Positions 1-12,925 of a stretch of DNA of 64,000 nt are shown in pieces. Within the stretch, counting starts at the first letter, position 1, and each line of letters starts with the position of its first letter. The translations under genes were made by a program, and so were the position numbers. Below the pieces are notes generated by a model. It searched no databases. It was not told where the DNA came from and worked only from the letters and a program-made list of their open reading frames with translations. Origin of the DNA: Albula goreensis (Eukaryota > Chordata > Actinopteri > Albuliformes > Albulidae); the NCBI GenBank assembly GCA_022829145.1, contig CM040764.1, positions 4,425,552 to 4,489,551 of the forward strand, read 5' to 3'.

Positions 1-912
1 CACACCAGGGCAATATGCACTCTAGCGACAGGCCTCATTCAGTGTCATTGACCATAGCAATTTAGTGATATTCCAGCACTGAAAATCTTACATATTACAT
101 TTGTAGCTCTGCTCTTTTTGCCTTATCACACAATATGCCTGGGCACTTAATTGAGCATAATGGGTGTAATCCAGTGGTTCACAATCTCGGGATTTCTCCT
201 GTGCTGGTTTTATTGTAGCCAGTCTTGCTATCTGTTGATGAGGTGTGGTTTTTGAAAGCATGTCTGTAAGGTCTCCCATACTTGTTTCCTAGGAAAAAAT
301 TTCAGTCAATTAAGGGTTGGCTTGTTGTCATTTGCTCTGTCATTGAGCTCTTCATTTTCCACAAACGGTTTAGATTTAGTGTCTTCAGTCTTAATAGTTG
401 TAACCCTATTGATTTAACCTGTGAGTCTGTAATTGTATCGATAAAAGAATACCAATACTTTCAAAAGGAATTAGTTGTACTGGAGTTTGTTATAGAAAAG
501 TAGCAGTAAGTTGTAGCTGATCTGACGGATAAATATTCAGGGATGTGAATTTCGGACCTTTGCTGTTCCTGGAATGCATCGTTATTTCTTATGTCACACT
601 GCTTTCAAACTGAATCGACCTAAATTCAAGGTATCTAATTAAGAACGATTAACCACTCAGTTAGCAGTTAAGGGGTAACACTTATAGCCGAAATGAAAAC
701 AGGCATACGCAGTGAGATCCCAAAACCGCTGGAATAGCAACAACAAGATGTCAGTCTCAGATTCCTTTGATTCAGTCAAGAGGTTTCGCTCTCCAAAAGC
801 CATAATGGGTTCCAATTCAACTCAGATACCGGTAGGCTATAGAAGCTCCAGTGCAGTGTTCTGAAACCTCACAGCCTCTCCTCCAATTTCCTTTTTTCTT
901 CCCCTCCTGCAG
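1..912. other. intron of dcun1d1, no exon found
   Basis: AT-rich sequence upstream of the first recognised dcun1d1 exon. It ends in a normal acceptor (ctcctgcag) at 912. The N-terminal UBA-region exons expected for this gene are not here, so they lie left of the window. The short ORFs in this stretch have no family resemblance I can see. Confidence 0.6.
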
Positions 913-1081
913 ATCCCCAAGATGACAACAAGATCGGCATTGACGGGATCCAGCAGTTCTGTGACGATCTGGGCCTGGACCCGGCCAGCATAAGCGTTCT
1001 GCTCATCGCCTGGAAGTTCCGCGCCGCCACGCAGTGCGAGTTCTCCAAGCAGGAGTTCATGGAGGGCATGGCCGAGCAAGG
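913..1081 (+). CDS. dcun1d1: dcun1d1 coding exon a
   Basis: Encodes (D)[11 protein letters not shown]...FMEGMAEQ(G). The acceptor is ctcctgcag and the donor is GTGAGC. It starts with two bases of the Asp codon and ends after two bases of a Gly codon. 169 nt. Confidence 0.94.
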
Positions 1082-4000
1082 GTGAGCCGGAGGGAGGCAG
1101 AAAGAGACCCACTCTGTTCCGTTCTGCATGCATGTCTTGATCGTACTTCTTGGTATGCAAGTATGCAGTACACTTCAGCTTTGTTGCATTTGGAACATAC
1201 TTGATGATATCGCTAGCAACAGGAGAGGTTGGATACAGTTGTTTAAAAAAAATCGTAGTTATTTCACCAGTGGTTGCTGAAATAAGAATGATGATTTCTG
1301 GGAACAAAGAGCATGTACAATGCGTATTTGAAATTGGAATTGGATTGGAATTGGGTAAAGGATGTATGTACTTTTGTATAATTGTAATTTAGGATTAGCT
1401 TGATGTGTGGTAAGTAGCATGCAGAACAGAACACAGCCTTGCTCATTTTAACCCCAAATAACCTTACAGTGATGCTGTTTAACTACGTGGAAATAATTTC
1501 AATTTGGCTCTGAACAGAAAAGACAGAACAATAGTGCTTTATATTGCACTGGTTGTATTAGCAGTTTTGCTGTACTGTTTACTCAATGTGAAAGTCTTTG
1601 CTGATGTGGGTGTTGTAGTCATAGTAATTCCACTTCCAGGTTTCAAAGTAAAGCACTTCCTTATTTAAAAAAAACTCTGGGTATGCCACATGAAATCATT
1701 GTCTTTGCCCCTATTCGGTTTAATTTGTATATTTGTAATATTCATCTGTACAGACATTATGAACCTTACCAATTACCACCTGCTAGTCAGTTTTTTAAGC
1801 ATGTCAATTCATAGAAATATAAAGAATTAAGAAATGTGTATGTATGTATGATCTGTTCTTTCCTCTAGGTGTGACAGCATAGAGAAACTAAAAGCACAGC
1901 TGCCAAAAATGGAGCAGGAGTTGAAAGATCAAGGGAAATTTAAAGACTTTTATCAGTTTACATTTAACTTTGCAAAGAACCCTGGACAGAAAGGTTTAGG
2001 TACGTATGCCCCTTTTTCCCTTTCTTTATGTTTGTCCTTCCACTGTTCTCATTTGCCTTCAAGGTCAACATACTGGAAAATATGTGTTGAATATTCTATT
2101 TTATGAGCACATATTCATTGAGCTCGTATATTTTTGCAGATTTAGAAATGGCTATTGCATATTGGAATTTAGTACTTGAGGGAAGATTCAAATTCCTTGA
2201 CCTGTGGAACAAATTTTTGTTGGTAAGTCCGTCATCCGTTTTTCAAAGTTTATCCGTCAGAAACGTTGCTGTTGTAGGTTTTGTGCATGCTAAATGAATA
2301 ATTTCCCTTCCCCGCTAAGTGCCAATTTAAAGGATTGTCAAGCTGTCACTCAGAACCATAGCTAACAATAACAACATACTAACAACAGATATGTTAATAT
2401 GGTTTTTTTTGCCATAAAACGGCTCATATGCGTGTAGTACAAGCAGCAGGGTGTTAAATAAGTTCTTTAATGGTGACTTTCCAGATCAAGGCTTTGAGAA
2501 TCATTTTTATTTGAATATTTGTTGTAAATTATAATTATTCCCTTTGAAGTTGCGGGCTTCTGTTTTGATAATGAGTTTCTTCACGACAGTTAAATACAGA
2601 TTAGAAACATGAACGAAGATTAACATTTGGGTTTTTGTTGCATCGGCCTGTAGGCCAGAGGGTCTCGGACACAGTCCTGTGGAGCACCTGTATATGCTGG
2701 TTTTGATACAAACAATCGCCATGATTTGCTTTTGAAGAAACAAAAAAAATGAATATGTTGAAGTTATTACAGTCCAGGCTTTGCGTTTCACATCATGGCT
2801 GAAATTTCCATTATCTAAAAGATGACCTAATTTCATAGAGAAGATGTTTACACTTTCACCAATTAGGACTCACCTGTCAGTCAAACATTTAATCAGTTTC
2901 AAAATGTAATATCTTTCTGAAGGAATCATTTCCCCATATAGTATTGTATGAAAATGAATAATCAGTTCATCTAATTGATTAAAAGTCCTTGAATGTGAAA
3001 ATGAGACATTCGTTCTTTGTGTATAGCTATTTCTGACACAGTGTGTCCTGGGGAGGTAAATAATCCCAGGAGACGTTTAAAAGTGTTAATGAGGAGCAGA
3101 AATTAAATTAAGGGCAATTATCTGCTTGTTACAATTCAGGGGTTGCTAATGTGTTTGGAATTAAAACCAGTACACACAGGGGTCCCCTAGGACTGAGTTT
3201 GAAACTCTTTGTGCTCGGCTGGGTTCCCTGTTTTCAGATACATCTTAAAGCCATTGTTTTCAGATATTAGAGAATCAACTGAATTTTTTTAGCCATTTTA
3301 TATTCCTAACTTTTAAGATCCTTTTGCTCTTGTAGCAGTAAACGCATCAACAGTGTGAAAACCATTGTTATCGATGAATCTCAAAATACACCGCTTGTTT
3401 TCTTTCCCCCTGCCAGGAGCATCATAAAAGATCAATACCAAAAGACACCTGGAACCTCCTGTTAGACTTTAGCACAATGATAACCGACGACATGTCCAAT
3501 TACGACGAAGAAGGTTAGTGACGCTTCTGCCTCGCGCCGCGCCGGTCGGGTGCGCACACATGTTCCTGATTGCCTTTCCTCTGAGAGAGTATTCTCCCTT
3601 GTCTGAGTAGCAAGGCTAACCGGCGGAGAACTGAAATTCCTAAAGTCACAGATCTTCAGGGTTTCAGGTTTCAGGGGTTTACTTAAGGTTGCTTCATAAA
3701 CCCTGTTTGGGTGGAGCTGCTCAGCTGCCAATCATGGAATTGTTCACGCTCATCAAAAATATTTTTCTTTCATCAGCAAAGTTGATCATTGGTCAAAATC
3801 ATTGAGTAACTGATACTACATGCTAGCTCATATCTCCATTGCTAGTTTGGGGCTGGACTGAAAAGACGGATGCAAAAAATCGTAGCCAGTTGAATCAGTC
3901 ATCGCGGATCTTATGACTGCTTATAATGGTTAATGAGCAGTAGGGACATACATTCAAATTCAGTGTAGGGACAGTTTTACTCTGGAGGGAAGGTATTTGA

Positions 4001-4291
4001 AGGCGTCTGCATTGGGTAATTAATATATAGCTAATATTAATAATAGCATTGTATAATGATAGCATAGTTGTAGCTGAAAGCTTTTAGAACGTATGTATGA
4101 GCATTGAGCTACAGAAGGGCTCAGTAATGTAGCTATGTAGCATTCTTAGCATCTCAAATGCATATTTGACCCAGTTCTTGCTGTTGTCCAACCCCATGTC
4201 TTGTTCGTTTTCAGGGGCATGGCCAGTCCTCATTGACGATTTCGTGGAGTTTGCGCGGCCTCAAGTCGGGACGAAAAGCACAACGGTGTAG
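913..4291 (+). CDS. dcun1d1: DCN1-like protein 1, 3' part (PONY/cullin-binding domain)
   Basis: Five spliced exons (913-1081, 1869-1999, 2140-2222, 3417-3513, 4215-4291) join in phase to about 185 C-terminal residues of a DCUN1D protein. The family acts as a co-E3 that brings the NEDD8-charged E2 UBE2M/UBC12 to cullin-RBX1. The encoded part covers the EF-hand-like start (DDNKIGIDG) and the PONY domain. The three 'DAD patch' cullin contacts of human DCNL1 (Asp in KDTW, Ala in GAW, first Asp of IDDF) are all kept. The C-terminus [13 protein letters not shown] matches DCUN1D1; the DCUN1D2 tail I recall is different, which fixes the paralogue. The gene is truncated on the left only by the window edge: roughly the first 74 residues, including the UBA domain, are missing. 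It is convergent with atp11b on the other strand. Exon edges all follow AG/GT, and identity to the recalled human protein is very high. Confidence 0.94.
1869..1999 (+). CDS. dcun1d1: dcun1d1 coding exon b
   Basis: Encodes (G)[16 protein letters not shown]...[10 protein letters not shown](D). The acceptor is tcctctag and the donor is GTACGT. 131 nt, in phase with both neighbours. Confidence 0.95.
2140..2222 (+). CDS. dcun1d1: dcun1d1 coding exon c
   Basis: Encodes (D)[16 protein letters not shown]...WNKFLL. The acceptor is tttttgcag and the donor is GTAAGT. 83 nt. Confidence 0.95.
3417..3513 (+). CDS. dcun1d1: dcun1d1 coding exon d
   Basis: Encodes [20 protein letters not shown]...NYDEE(G). 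The acceptor is ccctgccag and the donor is GTTAGT. It carries the first Asp of the cullin-binding DAD patch (in KDTW). 97 nt. Confidence 0.95.
4215..4291 (+). CDS. dcun1d1: dcun1d1 last coding exon
   Basis: Encodes (G)[17 protein letters not shown] then GTKSTTV and a TAG stop at 4289-4291. The acceptor is cgttttcag. It carries the Ala and second Asp of the DAD patch. Confidence 0.95.
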
Positions 4292-5830
4292 CGCCGGCGA
4301 AGCCCGCGGGCGGCATGTACATATTCTGTACATAGATCGATCAAGACGGCAGTGAAAACAAAACTACGGGACGGGACAGGACTGAGTCCCGGACAAATCC
4401 TGCCTCTTCAGCGCCCCCCTCCCCCCCTCCTCAAGGAATGAGACTTAAAAACTAAAAGACATTTTTAAAAGGCATTTCTCCTCGGTCATGTAATGGTGGT
4501 TTGGGCTTCAGTCTTTAGAGCAGGCCTTCTGTTTTTTTTGTGTTTTTTTTAAATTTTATTTTTAATATCACCCAGCCAGCTTGAGGGGGTGTCATCGTTC
4601 CTGGCCTCCCCTCCCCCCGTTGTTCTTTCACTGGCACCTGTTTGCCGATGTCTGCAGTTCACATCGTTCATCACCAAGTTCAGGCTCTTTCAGTCCGTCG
4701 CGGGGGGAATTCACCTTTCGTTTCCTCTACAGCTCCACAAAGGTTCTCTTGGTCCAACAGAGTTTAACCAAAGTCTTCATTTGGATTACGCGCTCAACAC
4801 GCCAAGCCGTTCCAAGTCAGGACTTGAGGTGCTAAACCGGAGGTAAGTATTCGACCAGCAGGACTTCGCCCCTGAAGGACTGGAGCCAAGTTCCCGACAT
4901 TTACGAAAGCACAACCGTGTGTTTTTTCGAAGAGGAGGGCCTGTCACGAATGTCATGCCAGGCGTTTTCCTATCAGTTCTCTATAAGTGCATTCTTGATC
5001 TGGGTTTTTCTTCCCCATGGTTTATTTTTTAAATATATATATTAAATATTTAAGTGACAGACCAGTATAGAACATTGATTGTATCATTCTTGTTTTTGAA
5101 CAAACATTATTGGAGTAAATCCATTGTTTTGTGTAGGTAATGTATCATTTGGCATATCAGAAATGACACAACATATATCTGTCACTCTACTGTAGTTTTT
5201 TCGTGCTTGTGTGGAATCTTGGCCATGGTTCAGTATAACCACAATGCACTGTTTGTGCTTAACTCTGAGTAATGTGTTCTAAGTGTTAACTTAAGCAGAA
5301 GCTCTGTAATGTATTAAGGGATAAAAACGAACTTAAGTTTTACTCAGAGTTACCATGGAGAGTATTGTGGTTAGTTTGCAACAGGCCCAAGGTTTTCTGT
5401 CAAAGCCTATATGTAACTAAATCTAGAATCATGTGTTTTAACATTACTTGATATGTACAAAAGAGAAATATGACTTTGTACCTTTTTAGAATATAATTTT
5501 TTTTTTTTTGCAAAAGACAACAATAGGTAAATACTCTTTTGATACAGCACCCGCTGCTAAGTACTATTAAGCTGCAGTTTGTTGCACAGTGAATTGAAAT
5601 TCCACCTGCTGAATCGAAATAGTATTGTGAAGATCACTCTCGGACATGACAGACATTCTCTTGGGTTTAAAGGAGTTGGCACGGTCAAAGCTCGAAGGCC
5701 TGGGTGCTTGAAAGGAGACAACAAGCCGACACCTCTACGTATGACAGGACAGCAAAATCACACTTAAGTTATCTTTTTTAAATTGTTTTTCAAGTTTGGA
5801 GAAAGATGAATAAAACTCTCAAATAATGAA
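4292..5830 (+). other. dcun1d1: dcun1d1 3' untranslated region
   Basis: Non-coding sequence after the dcun1d1 stop codon, with long T runs and an AU-rich stretch near 5030-5050. The first AATAAA on this strand is at 5809-5814, which gives the likely cleavage point about 10-25 bases later. The end is inferred; longer isoforms cannot be excluded. Confidence 0.65.
5809..5814 (+). promoter_or_regulatory. dcun1d1: polyadenylation signal AATAAA (dcun1d1)
   Basis: Canonical hexamer about 1.5 kb after the dcun1d1 stop codon, and the first such signal in the 3' flank. Use is inferred from position. Confidence 0.6.
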
Positions 5831-8800
5831 TGTGGTGGAAATATGTTTCAAAAACTTTATGGGAAGTAGGCAGTGTTTTTGTGGAAAGGAACAAGAAAGC
5901 ATGGCGTGATCATTAATGAAGCAGTCATACATACACAATAATTTTTTCCAGCTATTTTCTATTTAACCAGCTATGCTGCAGATATCAAAGGTAAGTTTAT
6001 TGCAAAAACTTTGCGTCCATTCTCATTTAATATGTAGCTGAACATAGAAGTTGGTTTGCCTGTGTAAAGAAAAATGAACAAGCTGGTTTTTAATATAGCC
6101 CACCATTAGATTCAGTCAGAAAATGGCACTGAAGTTTACAAATGTGCGGTACACTTAAGTTTAATGTGGAGTTGGATTGCAAATGTATGAAGTGCAGCGG
6201 TAAGAACTTGCTTGTTAACGGCTATAAGATTGGCAAGTTTCTTTTCCAGACCAATGTTATCGCACCTCTGTATTTCGAGTAAATCAACAGCTCGTCAGAC
6301 CCATTATTTGAATCAGGTTTGTTAGCGCTGGTTTGGAACAAAAAGGTGAAAACGCTGTGGTTCTGTAGGATCAGGGCTCCCGAACCCTGATCAAGTGAAG
6401 AGAGCATCCAATATTACATCAGACTTTAGGGCATGCACACTGTCTCCTGTAGCAGAATGGAAGATTCCAGAAAAACAGTCTGTTGAGCAGAGATGAAGTG
6501 CTTCCACAAACTGGGTTTACACGTTGAAAGGTGAGCTTCAACACGAGCTGCAGGGAGAGTGTACGCTTCAGACACAATTTTCTGTCCCAAGACAGAGACA
6601 GGAGTGTATTGAAGAAACGAGGATTTGTGTGTAAGGCTACATGGATTTTAAAAAAGGCTTATTACCAGTGATTTTTATGGCAGTCAATACAAAAATGATA
6701 AATCTTACTGTGAGCGTCCCCCATCAAAATGAGCTTACTGAAATCTCATCTTTTTCCAGGATGCCCTTTATGAAATACTAAATGGTTTTATTTTGTATGA
6801 GACATGAGTCATGTCTTTATGAAAGAGGTTTGGACACTGATTGCCCATTTCAAACTCTTGACAATTATAAAAACACTAGACCTTCTTATTTTCACGGTAC
6901 ACAACCTTTTTTTGTGTCCAATGTGAATTCCCATCGGGAAAGGAGCCGTTGGGTTGTTAACATTATGTGTGAAATGGCATTCTTAGATTTGAAAATGATC
7001 AAGTATAACTTGTTATTTGAAAGGATATTTTATTGGTATATTTGGTAATGGAGTCCTTGTTTATCTGCCATGAGTAGAGAAACACCAGATTAAGAAAGTA
7101 CTACTATGTACGTGTTCCACCTGTGCATTAAAACAGGTAATTTAACCAATTGGTTCATCTTGCTGGCTGAAGAGCTTTGCTAATTGGAATCCGCTGCACA
7201 TGGATGGAACCAATAAGTAGTAGTGCTTTTACTTTCTGAAGCCGGGGTTTTTCACCTCTGCAAAAAAGACAAGAAATTAAACCGTTATCGGTGAATTTCT
7301 TTGCTCTTAAGTAAATGAAAGCGCTTTGCCAAAATGTTGTAGTGTCCTTCTAAATTCTTTCTCTGACATCTGATACATTTGGCTTCTTGGAGATGTTGAA
7401 TGAACATTTCTGCGTTCACAGGAAAAAAGGTAAAAACACATTTGTATTTCAGTTCCTCTCAACCACCAACATGGCTCCTTGTTCTGCAGTTTAATTAATG
7501 GCAGCCAGTGTGTGACTCCTGATTATCCAATCACAGCGCTGTTCCCTCTTCTTTAAAGCCTGGATTCAAGGCACTCTAGAGGGCACTCAACTGCTTCTCT
7601 AACGTCCACAGCAAACAGAATGCTTTGCTTTCCTTTTTCAGTCTAGGCTTGTCTCAGTTTGAAGGTCTCAATTAAGCCTTTTTAAGCTGATTTTGTTTTT
7701 TCCCCCTTTCATTTGTATTTAGTTTCAGCTTTTCAGATTTTCTTTTTTTTTTAAACTGATTTATCCTGGGATCTGGAGGGTGGTGATGTGGTCTAGGTGA
7801 GTGTTTCAACACTTAGTGGGACTATAGGCAGACGTGGAAAACTCTGGCTTCAGAAATTAAAGTCCAACCATGTATCTGTTCTGCCCATTTTTCATTCATT
7901 TACATTTTGTTAAAATCATAAGGCCGCTATACTACATTTGCCACTTGTAGTTCATTTTCTTAAACTTTTAGAGTAGTCCTGTCCAGCAATAGCCTAAAGC
8001 ATTTTAGGGACAGCATTGTTACATATTAAAAGAATTTCATTCTTTTTAGAGTATAAAATTATCTGTACATTGGTCATAGAAAAAAAGTCAAAGGAAATCT
8101 CTTCTCATGCCCAGCAGTCATTTAAGCAATAATTTTACATCCAGCAACAATTATTTTCCTATTTTCCTTTCATTTTATTACATACACAAAGTTGTTCTGC
8201 ATTTGCAAAAAAATATAATCAAGTACATCAACAGCACTAAAATAACAGAAAAAGCTATACAGAGTATTACATCAGAAACTATTTCTGAGGTGCTGGTTGA
8301 TCCTTATTGCTAATGTATTTCCTGGCAGTTCAGCGATATATAAACTTAAGCAACAAACAGTTACAATGGTGACATCCTGTAAAATATGTTGTCTTGTGAA
8401 ATCAAGTTCTGGGATTTCAGGGGGACATAGTCAACAAATTACATCTTACATGAGGCACTGAAAGGAGAATAGACATGGCAATGTTTCAACAACAATGTTA
8501 GGAAATGTCTGCTGATATAAACCGAAAAGATAACGGGTGCATTTGAGATATCCACTCGGAACACGTACAGACATATGAAGAACTCTAAACGTGCTGCACA
8601 CTGACGTGTAACAGGAGAACGTTCTCGTTTAAGCAGCATCTCCAAATGTCTTAACACTTGAAGATAAGAGGTATTTTTACATGGATCTATCATCTGGTAT
8701 CCCACAAGTAGACGGTTTGTTAACTCCTGTACCAAGATGGAATCTAAGGTCTTTGTTTAATCTAGCAACGTTTGGGCTAGGCCGGCGGCGGTTTTAACGT

Positions 8801-9893
8801 TCAAAGGTGAACGATTCCCTTGAAGACAAGTTTAGAAAATGTCAATGGGACTTCCTGTTCCTTGCTGGAAAGTTAAAAAAATAATTTTTGTCTTGAGCCT
8901 TTTGAGGTCGTTGCCTCCAGCGGCACGCTTAATTACAGACGAAGAGTCACCGACCCTTCAATGATTGTTTCTCGTGGGCTGGCCTTGACCTCTAGGCCAT
9001 GACCAAATACGAAAACGCACACAGGTGTAAGCAAGCTGTTGGTTAAATGCAGTGGGGACAATTGCTGGGCAAATGCTTCACAGTGAAGCAGTGATTTTAA
9101 TGGCAGCTGGTGAGACACATGGCTACATAACGTGAGATTTGACACAACAATCTCTCCCTGTGAGAAAAAAGAAAACATAACCTAGATGAACAGCTCCAAA
9201 ACATATTTCAGCCTTTAGCCCACTTAAAAGTGCAAATCCATTTTTGTTTTTTTCCCATATGTCAAAACTATGTTGACATAAAAATGTAAACCCCATGTGA
9301 CGTGCAGTTTAATTTTATTGACATGGATGGCAGTGAAGAGTTTGTAGTGGTTTTTTCCCCCCAACTATCACCTTCTCACCCACCTCCAACAGTGGGCACG
9401 CAGCCTCTGGGAGCTGTTCACCTAGACTTGCCGTATTATTTCTCCTTAACAGATCTACTTAAAATCTTTTTCAAACCTGCTACAGCTGCCCACACTGAAA
9501 CGTACAGGAAGAAATTTGTTGGTAGAACTGCAGCTATAACCACAAGCTATACGTTTAATAACACATACCTTAAACGTCACGGACATTCAGCATTTACATA
9601 ATGGCTTTTTAAAGGACACCTATATTCCACTGTAGTGATAATACAACCTCAAACCAATGACAGGGTTGGACCAGTTCAAACCTGTTCCTGCATAATTATT
9701 TAAACTGACTCAATCCAGGTGAGCCCCTCTTTTGATACAAGGCGATAATATTTGATGTATTTTTTTTTTTACTGTTTAACTATAAAAACGTGGCTGACAC
9801 TAGTTTTCTGACAGCTGTTGACAAACAACATCTTACGTTTTTACAGCCTTCTCTTGCAATACTGTACTGTCACACCAGGAGCTGATCTGTTAT

Positions 9894-10000
9894 GCAAATG
9901 AGGTGGTATGACACAGACAGTGGGTGGAGCTGTCCATCACTGAGGCCATAGCAAAACATGATAGCCCCACCCACTTTCAGTTTCGTGATACCTCATTCGC
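9894..10000. repeat. inverted repeat with 38-bp arms
   Basis: The left arm (9894-9931, GCAAATGAGGT...GTGGGTGGAGCT) and right arm (9963-10000) are imperfect reverse complements around a 31 bp loop. By form it is a small MITE-like foldback or a strong RNA hairpin if transcribed in the atp11b 3'UTR. No transposase is nearby. Confidence 0.6.
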
Positions 10001-10846
10001 CCATCGCTAGAGATGTTCCAAGAATTAAATCTACCAGTAGAAAATCAGGATTAGTGTACAGTAAGGAGAGAAGGTGAACAGGCATTACTCACTCTTAACT
10101 ATCAAACTTCAAAACAGGAACTTTCTTGTCAATTTTTTTTTCCAGGACTAAACACAAAACATCTTTTAGGTGGCTGAAAAATGGCTTAGGTGATGAATTG
10201 GGGTTTAAGTACCAGTTGGCTAACAGTCATTCAGCTAAAGGTGATTTGACCAGTCATGTCCTTCTCTCTCAGAAGCTTGCAATCTGTCAAAAGTTTATAT
10301 TCACACAATATCAGTTTAAAAAACAACAGATCATAAAGGCAGTTGGTCCCAGCTGCAAAATATAATAAATACAAATTCTACATTGAATACAAAAATACAA
10401 AATGAAATATATTGGTTTTATTTATGGTTTTAAACTCAAAATACCATACATGGTATAAAATGTACTATGTTTAAAACTGAGTTTTATATTTAACATCCCT
10501 CACAAAAAAGACACAATTTGATAAGGCACGAAGGGAGAAGTTCAATAAAAAATAGAAGTTCAATTGACAACTAGTGGGAATATAAGATATGCAAATCCGA
10601 ACCTCACATTTGAACCCTACTTTGATTACTTTCAGGTTTAGTCCATTACATTCAGATTATTGGCTAAATTACTGAAAGATATGTTAGATGCGGTGTGTTT
10701 TTACAGCTCTAAGATAAAGTGCTAATTTTTCCTATTATAGACCATGAAATATTGGTGTGGAAGTTTCTTTTTGTCCAACATATTTGTACAATCTTTCAGA
10801 TAAAAAAATAATATAATATCTTTAATCTCTCTACATGCTCTATAAC

Positions 10847-10868
10847 AGATTGTCAATATTGACAATCT
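10847..10868. repeat. 22-bp perfect palindrome
   Basis: AGATTGTCAAT followed by its exact reverse complement, with no spacer. It lies in the 3' flank of atp11b. No function is implied. Confidence 0.6.
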
Positions 10869-11388
10869 TCATCCCTGGTCCTGGGCTACCCAGTATGAAA
10901 AATGGTTTTTATTTTAACCCTATTTTGCAATTCCTGAAAAATAAAAAACTATTTCTAATTGTGGATCATTAATGCTCCTAATGCCACATTGTATGGTTAT
11001 TCATGTTAAAAACAATTATATTCCATATTTATTTAAGGACTCTTATTATTTAAGCTGCCAGACAAATGATGTCTATTGAAAGAGGTTTTTCAAAAGACGT
11101 CATTGGATTGTATTGATTTATTGACAGATCTACCGCTGGACACAGTGAAGTCCTAAATTTTGAAAGTGTGGTTGTTGGTTGTTGAAAGTAAACCTTCCCT
11201 TTTGTGGAAAGTGAATGGCTCAAATTAAATAACACCAATGAGAAAAAAGAATTATGTTAAAAATCTGTTTCGACAAAGTTCTGAAACTTAAACAGGTTTT
11301 CAACAACCTTATAACACTGCTATGACCCTCTATAACTGTGTTTCCCTCTCCCCATAGCTCACTGATTATCCTCTGAAAGGGGGTGGGG

Positions 11389-11562
11389 TCAGTCCTCCAG
11401 CACCTCCCCTTCAGGCTGGGTGGGGCATCCACAGCAGAGACAAAGGGCGGGGTCACACTTGTCCTTCATTGGCTCCGCCCCCTGGCCCTGGTGATGGTTC
11501 CTGCCCCCGTGGAAACAGCATGCCGTGTCCAGGCAACCGCTACCCAGGTAGGCCCGTATGAG
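11389..11562 (-). CDS. atp11b: atp11b exon 29, last coding exon
   Basis: After a strong acceptor (TTCCTCTTTTTCTGTAG) the frame encodes [20 protein letters not shown]...EVLED and TGA at 11391-11389, 57 codons. CLDTACCF matches CLDSMCCF of the human ATP11B tail, with the same nine-residue spacing from the preceding KxQ. The rest of the tail diverges and is shorter than in human. Confidence 0.82.
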   Translation of the reverse strand, partial: LIRAYLGSGCLDTACCFHGGRNHHQGQGAEPMKDKCDPALCLCCGCPTQPEGEVLED

Positions 11563-12841
11563 CTACAGAAAAAGAGGAAGTGTAAGAATCAAGAAACAAG
11601 GACAAGACTGATCTTCTTTGTACATAACACTGATTATCACAAATAGGTATGAATGACAAAGTATTGTTTACACTCCTTTGTTTTGTGCATGACATTATAG
11701 CTTTTGCCTTCCTTATTCAAGCTTCTTCAGGCTTCTTTTTTTAGCTGAGAAGTTCACCACCACACTGGGGTAAAAACCAGTCAGTCACAGAGAAAGCACT
11801 CTCGGTTCCTTATGTCTCCTCAATGGTCTCAACAAACCCAAAACTAAAAACTTGGTTACAACGGAAAATGGACAACCTTAGAGATACACTTGTGTGTACA
11901 TGCACAAGTACAATTAGTGTCAGGATAATGCTCAAACTTAGCCTTTTCCACCGTATTCCTACAGGCTACGAGATTAACTGGAAGACATTCTATTTGTGGT
12001 TTTCATCCAAAACTATTCATTTTGATTTACTGCTATGTAATCTCACAAGCCTTTTGCAATTCTCACATAGTTTTACTTTTAAATTATGCATTTATAAACA
12101 GGTAGATTTGTTGCATTGTTAAAAACTACAGTCTAGTGAGGGCTGAATTGAAGAGACCTTCCATTTGAAGCAAAACCTCTCTGGCTTTTTGAGAATTTCA
12201 CGTGTTTAAAATGATTGTATTTTGTGGAACTGAACATCCCTTTTGTGGACTGTGAAACCCAGGGACAGTAAGTGTCGATTTCTGATTCAGCTCGCAGCAA
12301 CTGAGCAAAAAACAATCCAGTTAAAATGATAGATGCTCCCAACTGAACGTCTGTACTCTTATCTAATTTAGTCTGAGTCATCCGAATTAGAGGGAGACCC
12401 AACTGAAGGAGAGCTAAGCTGTTCCACGAAACCTTTCATTAATCTCATTTCGAATAAGAGTAAACATTGTGGGTCGTGGCCAAAGGCATTTAATGGGAAG
12501 GATGAACCCCACACCCCACCCCCCACCCCTCAGCTCCCAAACACTTCAAACTTCACCCCCACCCACCCTGGCAACCCTTCATTTGACTGCCCATATCTCA
12601 CAATATCTTTCATGCATCACTATTTCCATACCAATGTTAAACAGATGCCAGAAAACAATACAAATGAGACATTTCTCTATTCCATGCACGAAATATACAT
12701 ATGTGGTAAATATAGGCAGGTTTCCAGGCCAAGCAGTAAGAGCTAGACAACCTCAGGGTCTGGCTGGAAGGGACACTCTGTAGATCACTGCTAAACAGGA
12801 AGCCCCATTAGGCTGAACTGCCTGTTTTCATCATTGTATAT

Positions 12842-12925
<84 letters not shown>

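Larger units (their letters stand above)
5831..11388. other. intergenic DNA / probable atp11b 3'UTR
   Basis: This 5.6 kb lies between two convergent genes. No spliced or long conserved ORF is visible on either strand. The part next to 11388 must contain the atp11b 3'UTR. Several - strand AATAAA hexamers (seen as TTTATT on the + strand near 11025, 10907, 10410, 9309 and 8170) are candidates, and I cannot choose among them. It also holds a 38-bp-arm hairpin (9894-10000) and a 22 bp perfect palindrome (10847-10868). Confidence 0.5.
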
